A stretch of 64,000 bases of DNA from Paraburkholderia phenoliruptrix. GTDB taxonomy: Bacteria; Pseudomonadota; Gammaproteobacteria; Burkholderiales; Burkholderiaceae. The position numbers were made by a program, and so were the translations under genes. The notes beneath the pieces were generated by a model, which was not told the origin of the DNA, ran no database searches, and saw nothing but the letters and a program-made list of their open reading frames with translations. Location: the NCBI RefSeq assembly GCF_902859825.1, contig NZ_CADIKB010000001.1, positions 186,001 through 250,000 on the forward strand, given 5' to 3'. How positions within the stretch are numbered: the first letter of the stretch is position 1; each line of letters starts with the position of its first letter. Positions 54,903 through 63,553 of this stretch are shown one piece after another.

Positions 54903-54931
54903 CTCTAGCTAGCCAAATTAAGAGACGTCAA
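54903..54931 (-). promoter_or_regulatory. putative promoter of the ABC/dehydrogenase operon
   Basis: On the minus strand TTGACG (54931-54926) and CTAGAG (54908-54903) are spaced by 17 bases, giving a fair sigma-70 promoter about 33 bases before the ATPase start. The -10 box is weak, which fits control by an activator. Confidence 0.45.
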
Positions 54932-54967
54932 TTGCAAGTTCCGATTGCCGGTAGAAGTTTTGAAAAA

Positions 54968-54984
54968 ATTCCATTTAACGGAAT
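54968..54984. promoter_or_regulatory. IclR-type operator, distal site
   Basis: ATTCCATTTAACGGAAT is a palindrome of type TTCC-N7-GGAA. It lies about 40 bases upstream of the -35 element of the ABC operon, a position suited to activation. Confidence 0.6.
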
Positions 54985-55114
54985 GCCGTACGCCCGGCGA
55001 TGCCGAATCGTTCCGCTCCGTGTCCTCCGGACAATCCCTATCCGCCGACGCAAACGTCGCACGCACGCTGAATCTCGTGCATGATTCACCAATCGGACAA
55101 AATTCCTTATAGTG

Positions 55115-55129
55115 TTCCGGTCAATGGAA
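55115..55129. promoter_or_regulatory. IclR-type operator at the iclR start
   Basis: TTCCGGTCAATGGAA repeats the TTCC-N7-GGAA pattern and ends 3 bases before the iclR-family ATG, overlapping its ribosome binding site. This position suits autorepression. Confidence 0.6.
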
Positions 55130-55132
55130 TAA

Positions 55133-56038
55133 ATGCGACTCCGAACGATGAATGCTGCCGCCAAACGAGATACCGACAGCGACGCTGCCGAAGCCGGTTC
55201 CACGCCCGGCACCGGAATGCTGGAACGCGCCTTCGCCGTGATCCGCGCGTTAGCCGAAACGCAATCCGACGGCAGCCGCGTTACGCGTCTGGCGAAGGCA
55301 GTCGGCCTGACGCAGGGCACGGTGCATCGCATCCTGCATGCGCTGATTGCCGAGGGCATTGTTGAACAGGACGAGAATTCGAAGCTTTACCGGCTGAGCG
55401 TGAATTTCTTCGCGCTCGCGGCGCAGGCGGGCAATCCGAGCGGCATGCGCACGCTATGCCGTCCGGCGTTGCTGAGACTTTGCGCGAGCCTCGGCGATAC
55501 GATTTTTCTGCTCGTCAAGAGCAGTTTCGACGCAGTGTGTCTCGACATCTGCGAAGGGCCGTTTCCGATTCGCTCGTTCACGGGCGATATTGGCGGACGC
55601 GTCGCACTCGGCGTGGGGCAGGGGAGTCTCGCGATTCTCGCGTTCCTGCCCGAGGCCGAGCGAGAAGAGATCATTCGCTTTAATGTGCCGCGTATTCGCG
55701 GCTATGGCGTGCTCGACGAAGTGTATTTGCGCACGGAGATAGAACGCGTGCGGCAGTTGGGTTACGCGGGCCGCAATAGCGGCGTGCTCGACGGCATGGC
55801 CGGTGTGGCCGTGCCGATTCTCGACCGCACCGGCGTGGCGGTGGCCGCATTGAGCGTCGGCACGCTGGCTGCGCGTTTGAGCGACGACCGCTTGCCGATG
55901 GTGGTGGAACTGCTGCGTCGTCAGGCCGAGGCGATCGGCCCGCAAACCAATCCGTTCGATGTCGCGTTGCGCCGGCCCATGCACGGCCTGTCGCGCGCAA
56001 TGACGAGCGTGCGCATTCCCGGTTCCGAGCAGGAATAG
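55133..56038 (+). CDS. IclR-family transcriptional regulator
   Basis: A 301-residue IclR regulator. The helix-turn-helix is RVTRLAKAVGLTQGTVHRIL, and the effector domain has GRVALGVGQGSLAILAFLPE and a C-terminal GVAVAALSVGTLAARL. The first 29 residues are a variable extension; Met at 55148 is an alternative start. It is divergent from the ABC/dehydrogenase operon and two TTCC-N7-GGAA sites lie between, so it is very likely its regulator. The effector would be the transported compound or a product. Confidence 0.92.
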   Translation: MRLRTMNAAAKRDTDSDAAEAGSTPGTGMLERAFAVIRALAETQSDGSRVTRLAKAVGLTQGTVHRILHALIAEGIVEQDENSKLYRLSVNFFALAAQAGNPSGMRTLCRPALLRLCASLGDTIFLLVKSSFDAVCLDICEGPFPIRSFTGDIGGRVALGVGQGSLAILAFLPEAEREEIIRFNVPRIRGYGVLDEVYLRTEIERVRQLGYAGRNSGVLDGMAGVAVPILDRTGVAVAALSVGTLAARLSDDRLPMVVELLRRQAEAIGPQTNPFDVALRRPMHGLSRAMTSVRIPGSEQE

Positions 56039-56127
56039 AGCGCTGCACGCAGCACCGGCGAGGCCGGCGTCACGCGCGGATATGCGCGACGTAACGCCTT
56101 CCCGTCTTCTTGCGGCGCGCGCGGCGC

Positions 56128-57690
56128 TCAGAACACTTTCACCGGCACATTCACGACCAGACGGTATTCCATGTTGTTGCCGTCCGAGTAGTAAGCGCTG
56201 CCGTTGTGCCACATGGCGATGAACGTGACCTTCGTGTCCTTGAAGCGGCCGCTTTGCAGCGTGTAGCTCGGAATGAAGCCGAACTCGTGATGATGGCCGT
56301 GCACGGGCTGGCCGTTCTTCCAGTACAGATCGTGCAGCGCGGCGCTCGGCGACGCATTCTCCGCAGCGCCCGCCGATGCATCGGCGCCCCAGCCGTACGC
56401 GCCCCACAACATCGCCTTGAGTCCGGGCACGCCCGCGTATTTTCCGTCGAACGTATAGCGCAATTGCAGCGATTGCTCGTGCGGCGCGTTGTAGTCGACG
56501 TCCATCGAGTTGGTGAGATAGATGCCGTTGGTCTCGTTCACGTAGTCGAAGAACTGGTCGCCGAGCACCTGCTGATAGCCGAGCAGCAGCGCGTGCGGCC
56601 CGTGTTGCGCGGACACGGAGAGGCTATACGCATTGCTGTTGATGTGCCCTTGGCGCGACGCGCCGGTGTCGTGCGTCGAGTAGATGTTGGCGAGCCCGCT
56701 CCACTTGATCGTGGTCGGATCGCCGAACGACTGCGAGACCGAACCGTAGTATTGACGCCAGACATCGTCCGCCTGGTCGACGTAAAGCGACATCTCGCCG
56801 TTCTTCGCATAGTGCCAGGTGCCGCCCAGATACGTCAGCCGGTCGATGCGCGTGCCGCCGTACGAGGTGGTCAGATTGGTGAGGTTCGTGTGGCCGCGTG
56901 CGTCGACCTTGGTGAAGCTGCCGGCCTCGAGCGTGGTGTGAACCAGATCGTTGCTGACGACGGAGACGCCGAGGAAAGTGGGCGGCAACGCGCGGTTGTC
57001 GTGCGGCTCGAGAAACGGATTCGTCACGTCCTGCAGGCCGTATTTGACGACCGTTTCCGAAATGCGTCCCTTGATGTCGTACATGCCCGGGTACGCCCAC
57101 GCGAGCTGCTGCGAGCCGCCGCCGCTTTTGCCGACGTGCACCATGTTGCCCGCGCCGTTGCCGCCGTCGAGCTTGAATGCGCCGAATAGCGACGCATCCA
57201 CGCCGAAGCCGACGAGCCCTTGCGTGAAGCCCGATTCATAGTTGACCTGAGCACCTTGCACCCACGCATGGCGGTAGAGGTTGGGCGGCGCCTGGAAGTA
57301 ATCCGCGTAATTGCGCAATTGCAGATTCAAATGGCTATCCGCGATAAAGCCCTTGCTCGCGGCCTGGCTCGAAGGCGGCTCGGGCGGCGTAACGGTTTGA
57401 GAAGCTTCCGCGTTGACGAGGGCGTTCGTCGTATCCGGCTGATCGTTGCGGATCTGCCCGCCCTGATCCGCGCGGCGCTTGTTCGCAGGTTGAGCCTGCG
57501 ACACCTGCGCAGGCGACGACAACGCTTGTGCGGCGGGCGCGGCGTTGCTCGCTTCGGGCGCGGGCGGCGTCACGCTGTCGTCGGCGTAGGCGTTCGCGGC
57601 GATAGCCAGCGCGGGAACGGTGAAGGCACAGCAGATCGCGGCAGTGACTCCGGACTTTTTCGACCGGGTTCGTGGTGTGTTGTTTTTCAT
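56128..57690 (-). CDS. OprD-family outer membrane porin
   Basis: A 520-residue porin. After a signal peptide (AAICCAFTVPALAIAANAYA) comes an unusual Ala/Pro/Gln-rich region of about 85 residues, then the OprD barrel starting GFIADSHLNLQLRNYADYFQ and ending in EYRLVVNVPVKVF with a C-terminal Phe. OprD-type channels admit amino acids and small peptides. It is the last gene downstream of a complete peptide ABC importer, so it probably supplies di- or oligopeptides (OpdP-like). No good ribosome binding site is seen before the ATG at 57690. Confidence 0.88.
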   Translation of the reverse strand: MKNNTPRTRSKKSGVTAAICCAFTVPALAIAANAYADDSVTPPAPEASNAAPAAQALSSPAQVSQAQPANKRRADQGGQIRNDQPDTTNALVNAEASQTVTPPEPPSSQAASKGFIADSHLNLQLRNYADYFQAPPNLYRHAWVQGAQVNYESGFTQGLVGFGVDASLFGAFKLDGGNGAGNMVHVGKSGGGSQQLAWAYPGMYDIKGRISETVVKYGLQDVTNPFLEPHDNRALPPTFLGVSVVSNDLVHTTLEAGSFTKVDARGHTNLTNLTTSYGGTRIDRLTYLGGTWHYAKNGEMSLYVDQADDVWRQYYGSVSQSFGDPTTIKWSGLANIYSTHDTGASRQGHINSNAYSLSVSAQHGPHALLLGYQQVLGDQFFDYVNETNGIYLTNSMDVDYNAPHEQSLQLRYTFDGKYAGVPGLKAMLWGAYGWGADASAGAAENASPSAALHDLYWKNGQPVHGHHHEFGFIPSYTLQSGRFKDTKVTFIAMWHNGSAYYSDGNNMEYRLVVNVPVKVF

Positions 57691-57863
57691 TAAAGGATGT
57701 CTCGGCAATGGTGATGAAACTTCGGCCGGCGGTTAGCCAGTCCACGCTAATCGCCCGTCTTGCGGATTGCAGGACGAGCGAATCCAACGGCGCGGCGAGA
57801 CCGCCGCGCCGGAGAATCGGGTCGTTAGGGTTGTGCTTGTACTTCGGTTAAAGGCGGCTGGCG

Positions 57864-58883
57864 TTAGCCGTCGCCGACACGAATGCAGGCCACCCGCGTC
57901 GCGTTCGAGCCGTGCGTGACAGGCGGCGGAATCTGTGCCGCACAGGCGTCGAGCGCATCGGGGCAGCGCGTGCGAAATGCGCAGCCCGAAGGCGGATTCA
58001 GCGGCGATGCAATCTCGCCGCGCAACAGCAGATGGCGCCGCGCGCGCTCTATTGCCGGATCGGGCACCGGCACGGCGGAGAGCAACGCGCGCGTGTACGG
58101 ATGACGCGGCGTGCCGTACACATCGCGCTTGTCGCCGAATTCCATGACGCGACCGAGATACATGACGAGCACGCGGTGACTGATGGCCTTGACGACCGCG
58201 AGGTCGTGCGCGACGAAAATGAGCGAAAGCGATAACTCGCGCTGCAGATCGCGCAGCAGGTTGACGATCTGCGCCTGGATCGACACATCCAGCGCGGATA
58301 CCGGTTCGTCGCAAATCACGAGTTGCGGTTCGCCGATCAACGCGCGCGCAATGCCGACGCGCTGACATTGACCACCGGAAAACTCATGCGGATAGCGGCG
58401 CATATGCTGCGCGTTCAGACCGACGCGCTCCAGCATCGTCAGCACCCGGCGCTGCATGTCGGCACGCGCAAGCTGTCTGCCGTGCGCAACGAGCGGCTCA
58501 GCGACAATCTGTTCGATCGTCATGCGCGGATCGAGCGACGCTAGCGGGTCCTGGAAAATCATCTGCACGTCGCGGCGCAGGCGGCTCGTGTCGCGACGCC
58601 CCGCAGGCAACACCGTCTCGTTGCCGAGCCAGCGCACGCTGCCGCTGGCGACGGGCGCGAGTCCGATGATCGCGCGCGCGAGTGTCGACTTGCCGCAGCC
58701 CGATTCGCCGACAAGCCCCACTGTCTCGCCGCGCCGCACGCTGAACGAGACGCCGTCCACGGCGCGCAGTGTCGCCTTGCCCGACCACGGGTAGCCGCCG
58801 CGCGGCACGCCGAATTGCACCTTGAGCTGTTCGACCGAGAGCAGGGTGGTCGCTTCGTTGCTTGCAACGGATGTCGCGTTCAT
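57864..58883 (-). CDS. peptide ABC transporter ATP-binding protein, OppF/DppF-like
   Basis: A 339-residue ATPase with Walker A GESGCGKST, FQDPLASLDPRMTIEQIV, signature FSGGQCQRVGIARAL and Walker B LVICDEPVSALD, ending in the oligopeptide-family tail GCAFRTRCPDALDAC. The signature has Cys where Arg is usual (QCQR). It overlaps the OppD-like gene by ATGA and forms the second ATPase of the importer. Confidence 0.93.
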   Translation of the reverse strand: MNATSVASNEATTLLSVEQLKVQFGVPRGGYPWSGKATLRAVDGVSFSVRRGETVGLVGESGCGKSTLARAIIGLAPVASGSVRWLGNETVLPAGRRDTSRLRRDVQMIFQDPLASLDPRMTIEQIVAEPLVAHGRQLARADMQRRVLTMLERVGLNAQHMRRYPHEFSGGQCQRVGIARALIGEPQLVICDEPVSALDVSIQAQIVNLLRDLQRELSLSLIFVAHDLAVVKAISHRVLVMYLGRVMEFGDKRDVYGTPRHPYTRALLSAVPVPDPAIERARRHLLLRGEIASPLNPPSGCAFRTRCPDALDACAAQIPPPVTHGSNATRVACIRVGDG

Positions 58884-59881
58884 ACGTGTTGTGCCTCCAG
58901 GATGTCGGCCGCCGGACGATGGCAGGCGCGCCGCGCCCGCGGGTCGTTCGCCGTTGCAACGAGCACGGGACGCGACTCGCGGCATGCGTCGCTGCAATAC
59001 GTGCAGCGCGGCGCGAACGCGCAGCCCGCGCCCGCTTCGCCGGGCAGGGGCGGGTTGCCGGGAATGGTTTGCAGGGGGCGTTCGTCGTCGCTGTCGTCGG
59101 TGAGGCGCGGCAGCGCGTTGAGCAGCCCGCGCGTGTACGGATGCGTCGGCGCGGCAAAGAGCGTGGCGGCGCTCGCCTGCTCGACGGTCTGGCCGGCGTA
59201 CATCACCATCACGTCGTCGCATAGACCGGCAACGACGCCCATGTCGTGCGTGATCAGAATGATCGCGGTGCCGCGCTCGCGATTCAGCTCGCGCAGCAAC
59301 TCGATGATCTGCGCCTGCACGGTGACGTCGAGCGCGGTGGTGGGTTCGTCGGCGATCAGCATTTCGGGCTCCGACAGCAACGCCATGGCGATCATCACGC
59401 GTTGCCGCATGCCGCCGGAGAACTCGTGCGGATACATGCCGATGCGGCGCGCGGCATCGGGAATGCGCACCGACTCCAGCGCTTCGATCGCCCGGCGGCG
59501 CGCCTCGCGCCGCGACATCTTGCGATGCAGTTGCAGCGTTTCTGTCATTTGCCGCTCGATCGTCAGGAACGGATTGAGCGAGGTCATCGGGTCCTGAAAA
59601 ATCATGCCGATGCGGTCGCCGCGAATCCTGTTGAGCGCGGCTTCATTCATGGCGAGCAGATTGTCGCCGCGATAGAGCGCTTCGCCCGATACCTGGCCGT
59701 TGCCCGCGAGCAGACCGAGGAGCGCCATCACCGTCTGGCTCTTTCCCGAACCCGATTCGCCGACAATGCCGAGGGTGCGGCCTGCTTCGAGCGAAAACGA
59801 TACGCGTTGCACCGCGTCGACGGGCGCGCCTTCGCGGCGCGTAAAGCGCACGCTGAGATCTTTGACTTCGAGTAGCGGCAT
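58880..59881 (-). CDS. peptide ABC transporter ATP-binding protein, OppD/DppD-like
   Basis: A 333-residue ATPase with Walker A GESGSGKSQ, MIFQDPMTSLNPFLTIERQM, signature FSGGMRQRVMIAMAL and Walker B MLIADEPTTALD, then the C-terminal CAFAPRCTYCSDAC cysteine cluster that can hold an iron-sulfur centre in this family. It starts 1 base after the permease gene region. Confidence 0.94.
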   Translation of the reverse strand: MPLLEVKDLSVRFTRREGAPVDAVQRVSFSLEAGRTLGIVGESGSGKSQTVMALLGLLAGNGQVSGEALYRGDNLLAMNEAALNRIRGDRIGMIFQDPMTSLNPFLTIERQMTETLQLHRKMSRREARRRAIEALESVRIPDAARRIGMYPHEFSGGMRQRVMIAMALLSEPEMLIADEPTTALDVTVQAQIIELLRELNRERGTAIILITHDMGVVAGLCDDVMVMYAGQTVEQASAATLFAAPTHPYTRGLLNALPRLTDDSDDERPLQTIPGNPPLPGEAGAGCAFAPRCTYCSDACRESRPVLVATANDPRARRACHRPAADILEAQHV

Positions 59882-59882
59882 G

Positions 59883-60797
59883 TCAGCGGTCCTTGGGATC
59901 GAATGCGTCGCGCAGACCGTCGCCGACGAAATTCACGCAGTAGAGCGTGACGCACAACATCAGAGCCGGGCAGAGCAGCAGCCACGGCATGGACTCGAGC
60001 TTCTGCGCGCCGTCCTGAATCAGCACGCCCCAGCTGGTCATGGGTTCCTGCACGCCGAGGCCGAGGAACGACAGCACGGATTCAGTGAGCACGATGTTCG
60101 GCACGGTCACGCTCGCGTACACGACCACGACGCCGAACAGGTTCGGCACGATATGACGCGCGATGATCGAGCGCGAACTCACGCCGATGGCTTTGGCGGC
60201 GTCGATGAATTCGCGCGAACGCAGCGACAGCGTCTGGCCGCGCACCACCCGCGCCATGTCGAGCCACGAGAACGCGCTGATGGTGAGCACGACGAGATAG
60301 AACGCGCGGCCGAACAGCGTCATCATCAGAATGGCGATCAGCATGTAGGGAATCGCGTACATCATGTCGACGATGCGCATCATCACCGCATCGACGCGAC
60401 CGCCGAGATAACCGGCGGTTGCGCCATACGCGACGCCGATCAGCCCGGACACGAGCGTGCCGAGCAGTCCGACTTCGAGCGACACGCGCCCGCCTTGCAG
60501 CGTGCGCGCGAGCAGGTCGCGGCCGAGTTCGTCGGTGCCGAACCAGTGCATGTTTTGCCATGTCGGCGGCAGGCTGATTGCGGACCAGTCGCTGTCGATC
60601 GGAGCATTGGGCAGAAGCCAGGGCCCGGCGACGCAGGCGAGCACGATCAGCAACAGCACGACGCTGCTGACGAACGCCGCGCGGTTGCGAACGAAGCGCG
60701 CGGCGGCGCGGGCAAGCGGGCCGCGCGAGCGCGCAGCGCCGGTCATGGCGGCGAGCGGGTCGCGCGCCGCGGCAGTCGATTGAAGAGAGCGGGCCAT
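59883..60797 (-). CDS. peptide ABC transporter permease, OppC/DppC-like
   Basis: A 304-residue permease. It has an N-terminal OppC_N segment (FVRNRAAFVSSVVLLLIVLA), HWFGTDELGRDLLARTLQGG, and the EAA loop EFIDAAKAIGVSSRSIIARH. Start 60797 is chosen because upstream in-frame sequence is the overlapping OppB-like gene. The gap to that gene is 2 bases. Confidence 0.93.
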   Translation of the reverse strand: MARSLQSTAAARDPLAAMTGAARSRGPLARAAARFVRNRAAFVSSVVLLLIVLACVAGPWLLPNAPIDSDWSAISLPPTWQNMHWFGTDELGRDLLARTLQGGRVSLEVGLLGTLVSGLIGVAYGATAGYLGGRVDAVMMRIVDMMYAIPYMLIAILMMTLFGRAFYLVVLTISAFSWLDMARVVRGQTLSLRSREFIDAAKAIGVSSRSIIARHIVPNLFGVVVVYASVTVPNIVLTESVLSFLGLGVQEPMTSWGVLIQDGAQKLESMPWLLLCPALMLCVTLYCVNFVGDGLRDAFDPKDR

Positions 60798-60799
60798 GA

Positions 60800-61738
60800 T
60801 CAGTACCGGATGCGCGGGTCGAGCCACGCATAGGCGAGGTCGACCAGCAGGTTGAAGAGCACGGCGGCGGCGGTGGTCAGCACGACGAGGCCGAGCACGA
60901 GCGTGTAGTCGCGATTGATCGCGCCGTTCACCACCAGTTGCCCGAGGCCCGGCAGCGCAAAAACCGACTCGGTCACGACAGCCGCGGTGATCGACGAAAT
61001 GCAAAGCGAGCCGAGCAGCGAGACGACGGGCATGAGCGCCGGCTTGAGGGCGTGACGCAAGACGATCGTGCGGCCCGGCAAGCCCTTGGCGCGCGCGGTG
61101 CGGATGAAGTTGCCGGACAGCACTTCGATCATGCTGCCGCGCATGACACGCGCAATCGCCGCGACGTTGATGAAGGTGATCAGCACGATCGGCAGCACGC
61201 GGTAGCGCCATTCGCCTTCGCCCCAGCCGCCGGCCGGCAGCCAGCCCTGGCCCTCGGAGGTTTTCAGCAGGATCGCGAAGATCCAGACGAGCACGGGCCC
61301 GAGCACGAAAGGCGGCACCACGTTGCCGATATTGCCGAGCACCATCACCGCGTGATCGACGAAACGGTCGCGGCGCACGGCGGCGAGCGTGCCGAGCGCG
61401 ACGCCGATCACGACGGCGATCGGCACCGACCCGCCGCCGACTCCGAGGCTCACCGGCAACGCTTTCCAGACGAGGTCGTTGACCGACCAGTCGGCGTAGC
61501 GGAACGACGGCCCGAGATCGCCGCGCAGCAGCGAGCCGAGGTAGTGGAGATACTGCAGCCACAGCGGTTCGTCGAGGTGATACTTCGCGTTCAGGTTCGC
61601 GAGCACGGCCGCCGACAGTTGCCGCTCGGTGTCGAACGGGCCGCCCGGCGTGAGATGCAGCAGCAGATAGCACGCGGTGATCACGGCGAGAATCGTCGGG
61701 ATCGCCCACAGCGTGCGGCGCAGCGTATAGGCCAGCAT
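60800..61738 (-). CDS. peptide ABC transporter permease, OppB/DppB-like
   Basis: A 312-residue permease starting MLAYTLRRTLWAIPTILAVI, with HLTPGGPFDTERQLSAAVLA and the EAA loop NFIRTARAKGLPGRTIVLRH. Together with the OppC-like protein it forms the channel. It follows the binding protein gene by 15 bases. Confidence 0.93.
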   Translation of the reverse strand: MLAYTLRRTLWAIPTILAVITACYLLLHLTPGGPFDTERQLSAAVLANLNAKYHLDEPLWLQYLHYLGSLLRGDLGPSFRYADWSVNDLVWKALPVSLGVGGGSVPIAVVIGVALGTLAAVRRDRFVDHAVMVLGNIGNVVPPFVLGPVLVWIFAILLKTSEGQGWLPAGGWGEGEWRYRVLPIVLITFINVAAIARVMRGSMIEVLSGNFIRTARAKGLPGRTIVLRHALKPALMPVVSLLGSLCISSITAAVVTESVFALPGLGQLVVNGAINRDYTLVLGLVVLTTAAAVLFNLLVDLAYAWLDPRIRY

Positions 61739-61753
61739 GTCGGTGCTCCGCGC

Positions 61754-63382
61754 TTAGTGCTTGATCAGGTACATGTCCTGCGTGGCACGCTGGTCGACGT
61801 AGTTGGTCGACGTGTAGCCGCCCACGTACGGTTTGACGAGCCGCACCGCCGAGTACTGGAAGAGCGGCACCATCGGGTAGTCGTTCATCGCCATGGTGTG
61901 TGCCTCGGTGAGGAGCGCGGTGCGTTTGGCGTCGTCGAGCTGCTGGTTGGCTTCGTCGACGATCTTGTCCACTTGAGGATTGCAGTAGCGCTGATCGTTC
62001 TGCACGCTGTTGCAGCGGATCAGGTCGAAATACGACATGGCGTCGTTATAGTCGACGAACCAGCCGTCGCGCGACGCCTGCACCTTGCCGTCGTGGCGCT
62101 GCTTGAGCAGCACCTTGTATTCGACGTTTTCGAGCTTCGCGTTGACGCCGAGTCTCGTGCGCCATTCGGATGTTGCAAAGAGCGCAACCTTCTTGTGCAG
62201 ATCGTTCGTGTTGTAGGTGAGCGTGAACGTGAGCGGCTTTGCGTCGGAATAACCGGCGCTTTTCAGCAGATTGCGCGCGTACTCCACGCGCTTTTCCATC
62301 GGCCAGCTTGCCCAGTCGGGCTTGAATACGGCCGCGCCTTGTGTGCCCTTGGAGATGAGGCCGTACATGGGCAGCTCGCCGTCGGCGGTCAGGCGCTGCG
62401 TGAGCAGATCGCGGTCGAGCACCATGGAAAGCGCCTGACGCACGCGCTTGTCCTTGAACAGCGGATCTTCGTTGTTCAGGCTGTAGTAGTAAGTGGCGAT
62501 CTGCAGGCCGGTTTTCAGCTCGGCGCCGAACTGCTTGCTCACCTGCGCGTAGATGCCGGACGGAATCGAATAGGTGTAGTCGAACTGGCCGGCCTGATAC
62601 ATGCGCATGGCCGTTTCGTCGTTTTCAATCGGCAGATAGGTCACTTTCGTAATCACGACCTTGCTCGCGTTCCAGTACGTCTTGCTCTTCGTGCCGACGA
62701 GCCGGTTGCCCGGCTGCCAGTCGGCGAGCGTATACGGGCCGTTGCCGACGAAGTTGCCCGGCCGCGTCCAGTCGCCGCCGAATTTCGTCACGACGTCGCG
62801 GTTGACCGGGGCCATAGTCGTCATGGCGACGAGTTGCGGGAAAAAGGCAGCGGGCACCTCCGTGGTGACTTCGAGCGTGTACGGGTCGGCGGCGCGCACG
62901 CCCAGGCTCGAGAGCGGCGCCTTGCCGGCGAGAATCGCCTTGGCGTTCTTCACGAATTCGACGAGCACGGTGTACTTGGAGCCGGTTTTCGGATCGAGCA
63001 CGCGCTGCCATGCGTACACGAAATCGTTTGCGGTGACGGGCTGCCCATTGCTCCAGCGGGCATCATGGCGCAGCTTGAACACCCATGTGTCGGGGCCGGT
63101 GCGCGTCCACGATTGCGCGACGCCGGGCACGATCGCGCCGGCGGCGTCGATGCGCGTGAGGCCCTCGAAGAGGTCGAGCGCGATCGTATTGCCGGTCCAG
63201 GATTCGATGTGCGCCGGGTCGAGCGACTCGGTTTCCCCCGGCACCTGCCGGGTTATTTCCTGGCTGGCCGCGAGCGCGACGCCGGCCGGCACGGTGACGG
63301 CAAAAGCGGAAGGTGCAAAGGACGAGGTAAAGCTGAGGACGAGCGCACTCAGCGCCGTCGCGTAGGCAAACGGGGTTTTCAT
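61754..63382 (-). CDS. peptide ABC transporter substrate-binding protein, OppA-like
   Basis: A 542-residue periplasmic binding protein of family 5. The signal peptide is MKTPFAYATALSALVLSFTS with FAPSAFA near the cleavage site. The mature protein has PGETESLDPAHIESWTGNTI, LDLFEGLTRID and WSNGQPVTANDFVYAWQRVL, typical of oligopeptide-binding OppA/MppA. It defines the substrate range: peptides of several residues rather than only dipeptides. It is the first structural gene of the minus-strand peptide operon. Confidence 0.94.
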   Translation of the reverse strand: MKTPFAYATALSALVLSFTSSFAPSAFAVTVPAGVALAASQEITRQVPGETESLDPAHIESWTGNTIALDLFEGLTRIDAAGAIVPGVAQSWTRTGPDTWVFKLRHDARWSNGQPVTANDFVYAWQRVLDPKTGSKYTVLVEFVKNAKAILAGKAPLSSLGVRAADPYTLEVTTEVPAAFFPQLVAMTTMAPVNRDVVTKFGGDWTRPGNFVGNGPYTLADWQPGNRLVGTKSKTYWNASKVVITKVTYLPIENDETAMRMYQAGQFDYTYSIPSGIYAQVSKQFGAELKTGLQIATYYYSLNNEDPLFKDKRVRQALSMVLDRDLLTQRLTADGELPMYGLISKGTQGAAVFKPDWASWPMEKRVEYARNLLKSAGYSDAKPLTFTLTYNTNDLHKKVALFATSEWRTRLGVNAKLENVEYKVLLKQRHDGKVQASRDGWFVDYNDAMSYFDLIRCNSVQNDQRYCNPQVDKIVDEANQQLDDAKRTALLTEAHTMAMNDYPMVPLFQYSAVRLVKPYVGGYTSTNYVDQRATQDMYLIKH

Positions 63383-63484
63383 CGGTTCAGATCGCAGGAA
63401 AGGTCGAGAGAAGAAAGCGCCGGCGTCAATGCGCCTGGCTATCTGCTTTGTTCGGGCCGGGGCGGCCCTTGTTGTTTGTCCAAC

Positions 63485-63524
63485 ATGCAGGAATCCTTAC
63501 ATTTAGTAATGCAGGCTGTCCTGC
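63485..63524. promoter_or_regulatory. candidate operator region of the peptide operon
   Basis: Between the XRE-cupin gene and oppA lie two inverted repeats: TTAC-N5-GTAA (63497-63509) and GCAGG-N4-CCTGC (63511-63524), plus a direct repeat ATGCAGG at 63485 and 63509. They could bind the XRE-cupin protein. Assignment is inference. Confidence 0.35.
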
Positions 63525-63553
63525 CGGATGAACCGGGAAAGCAGCCTGCTTCT

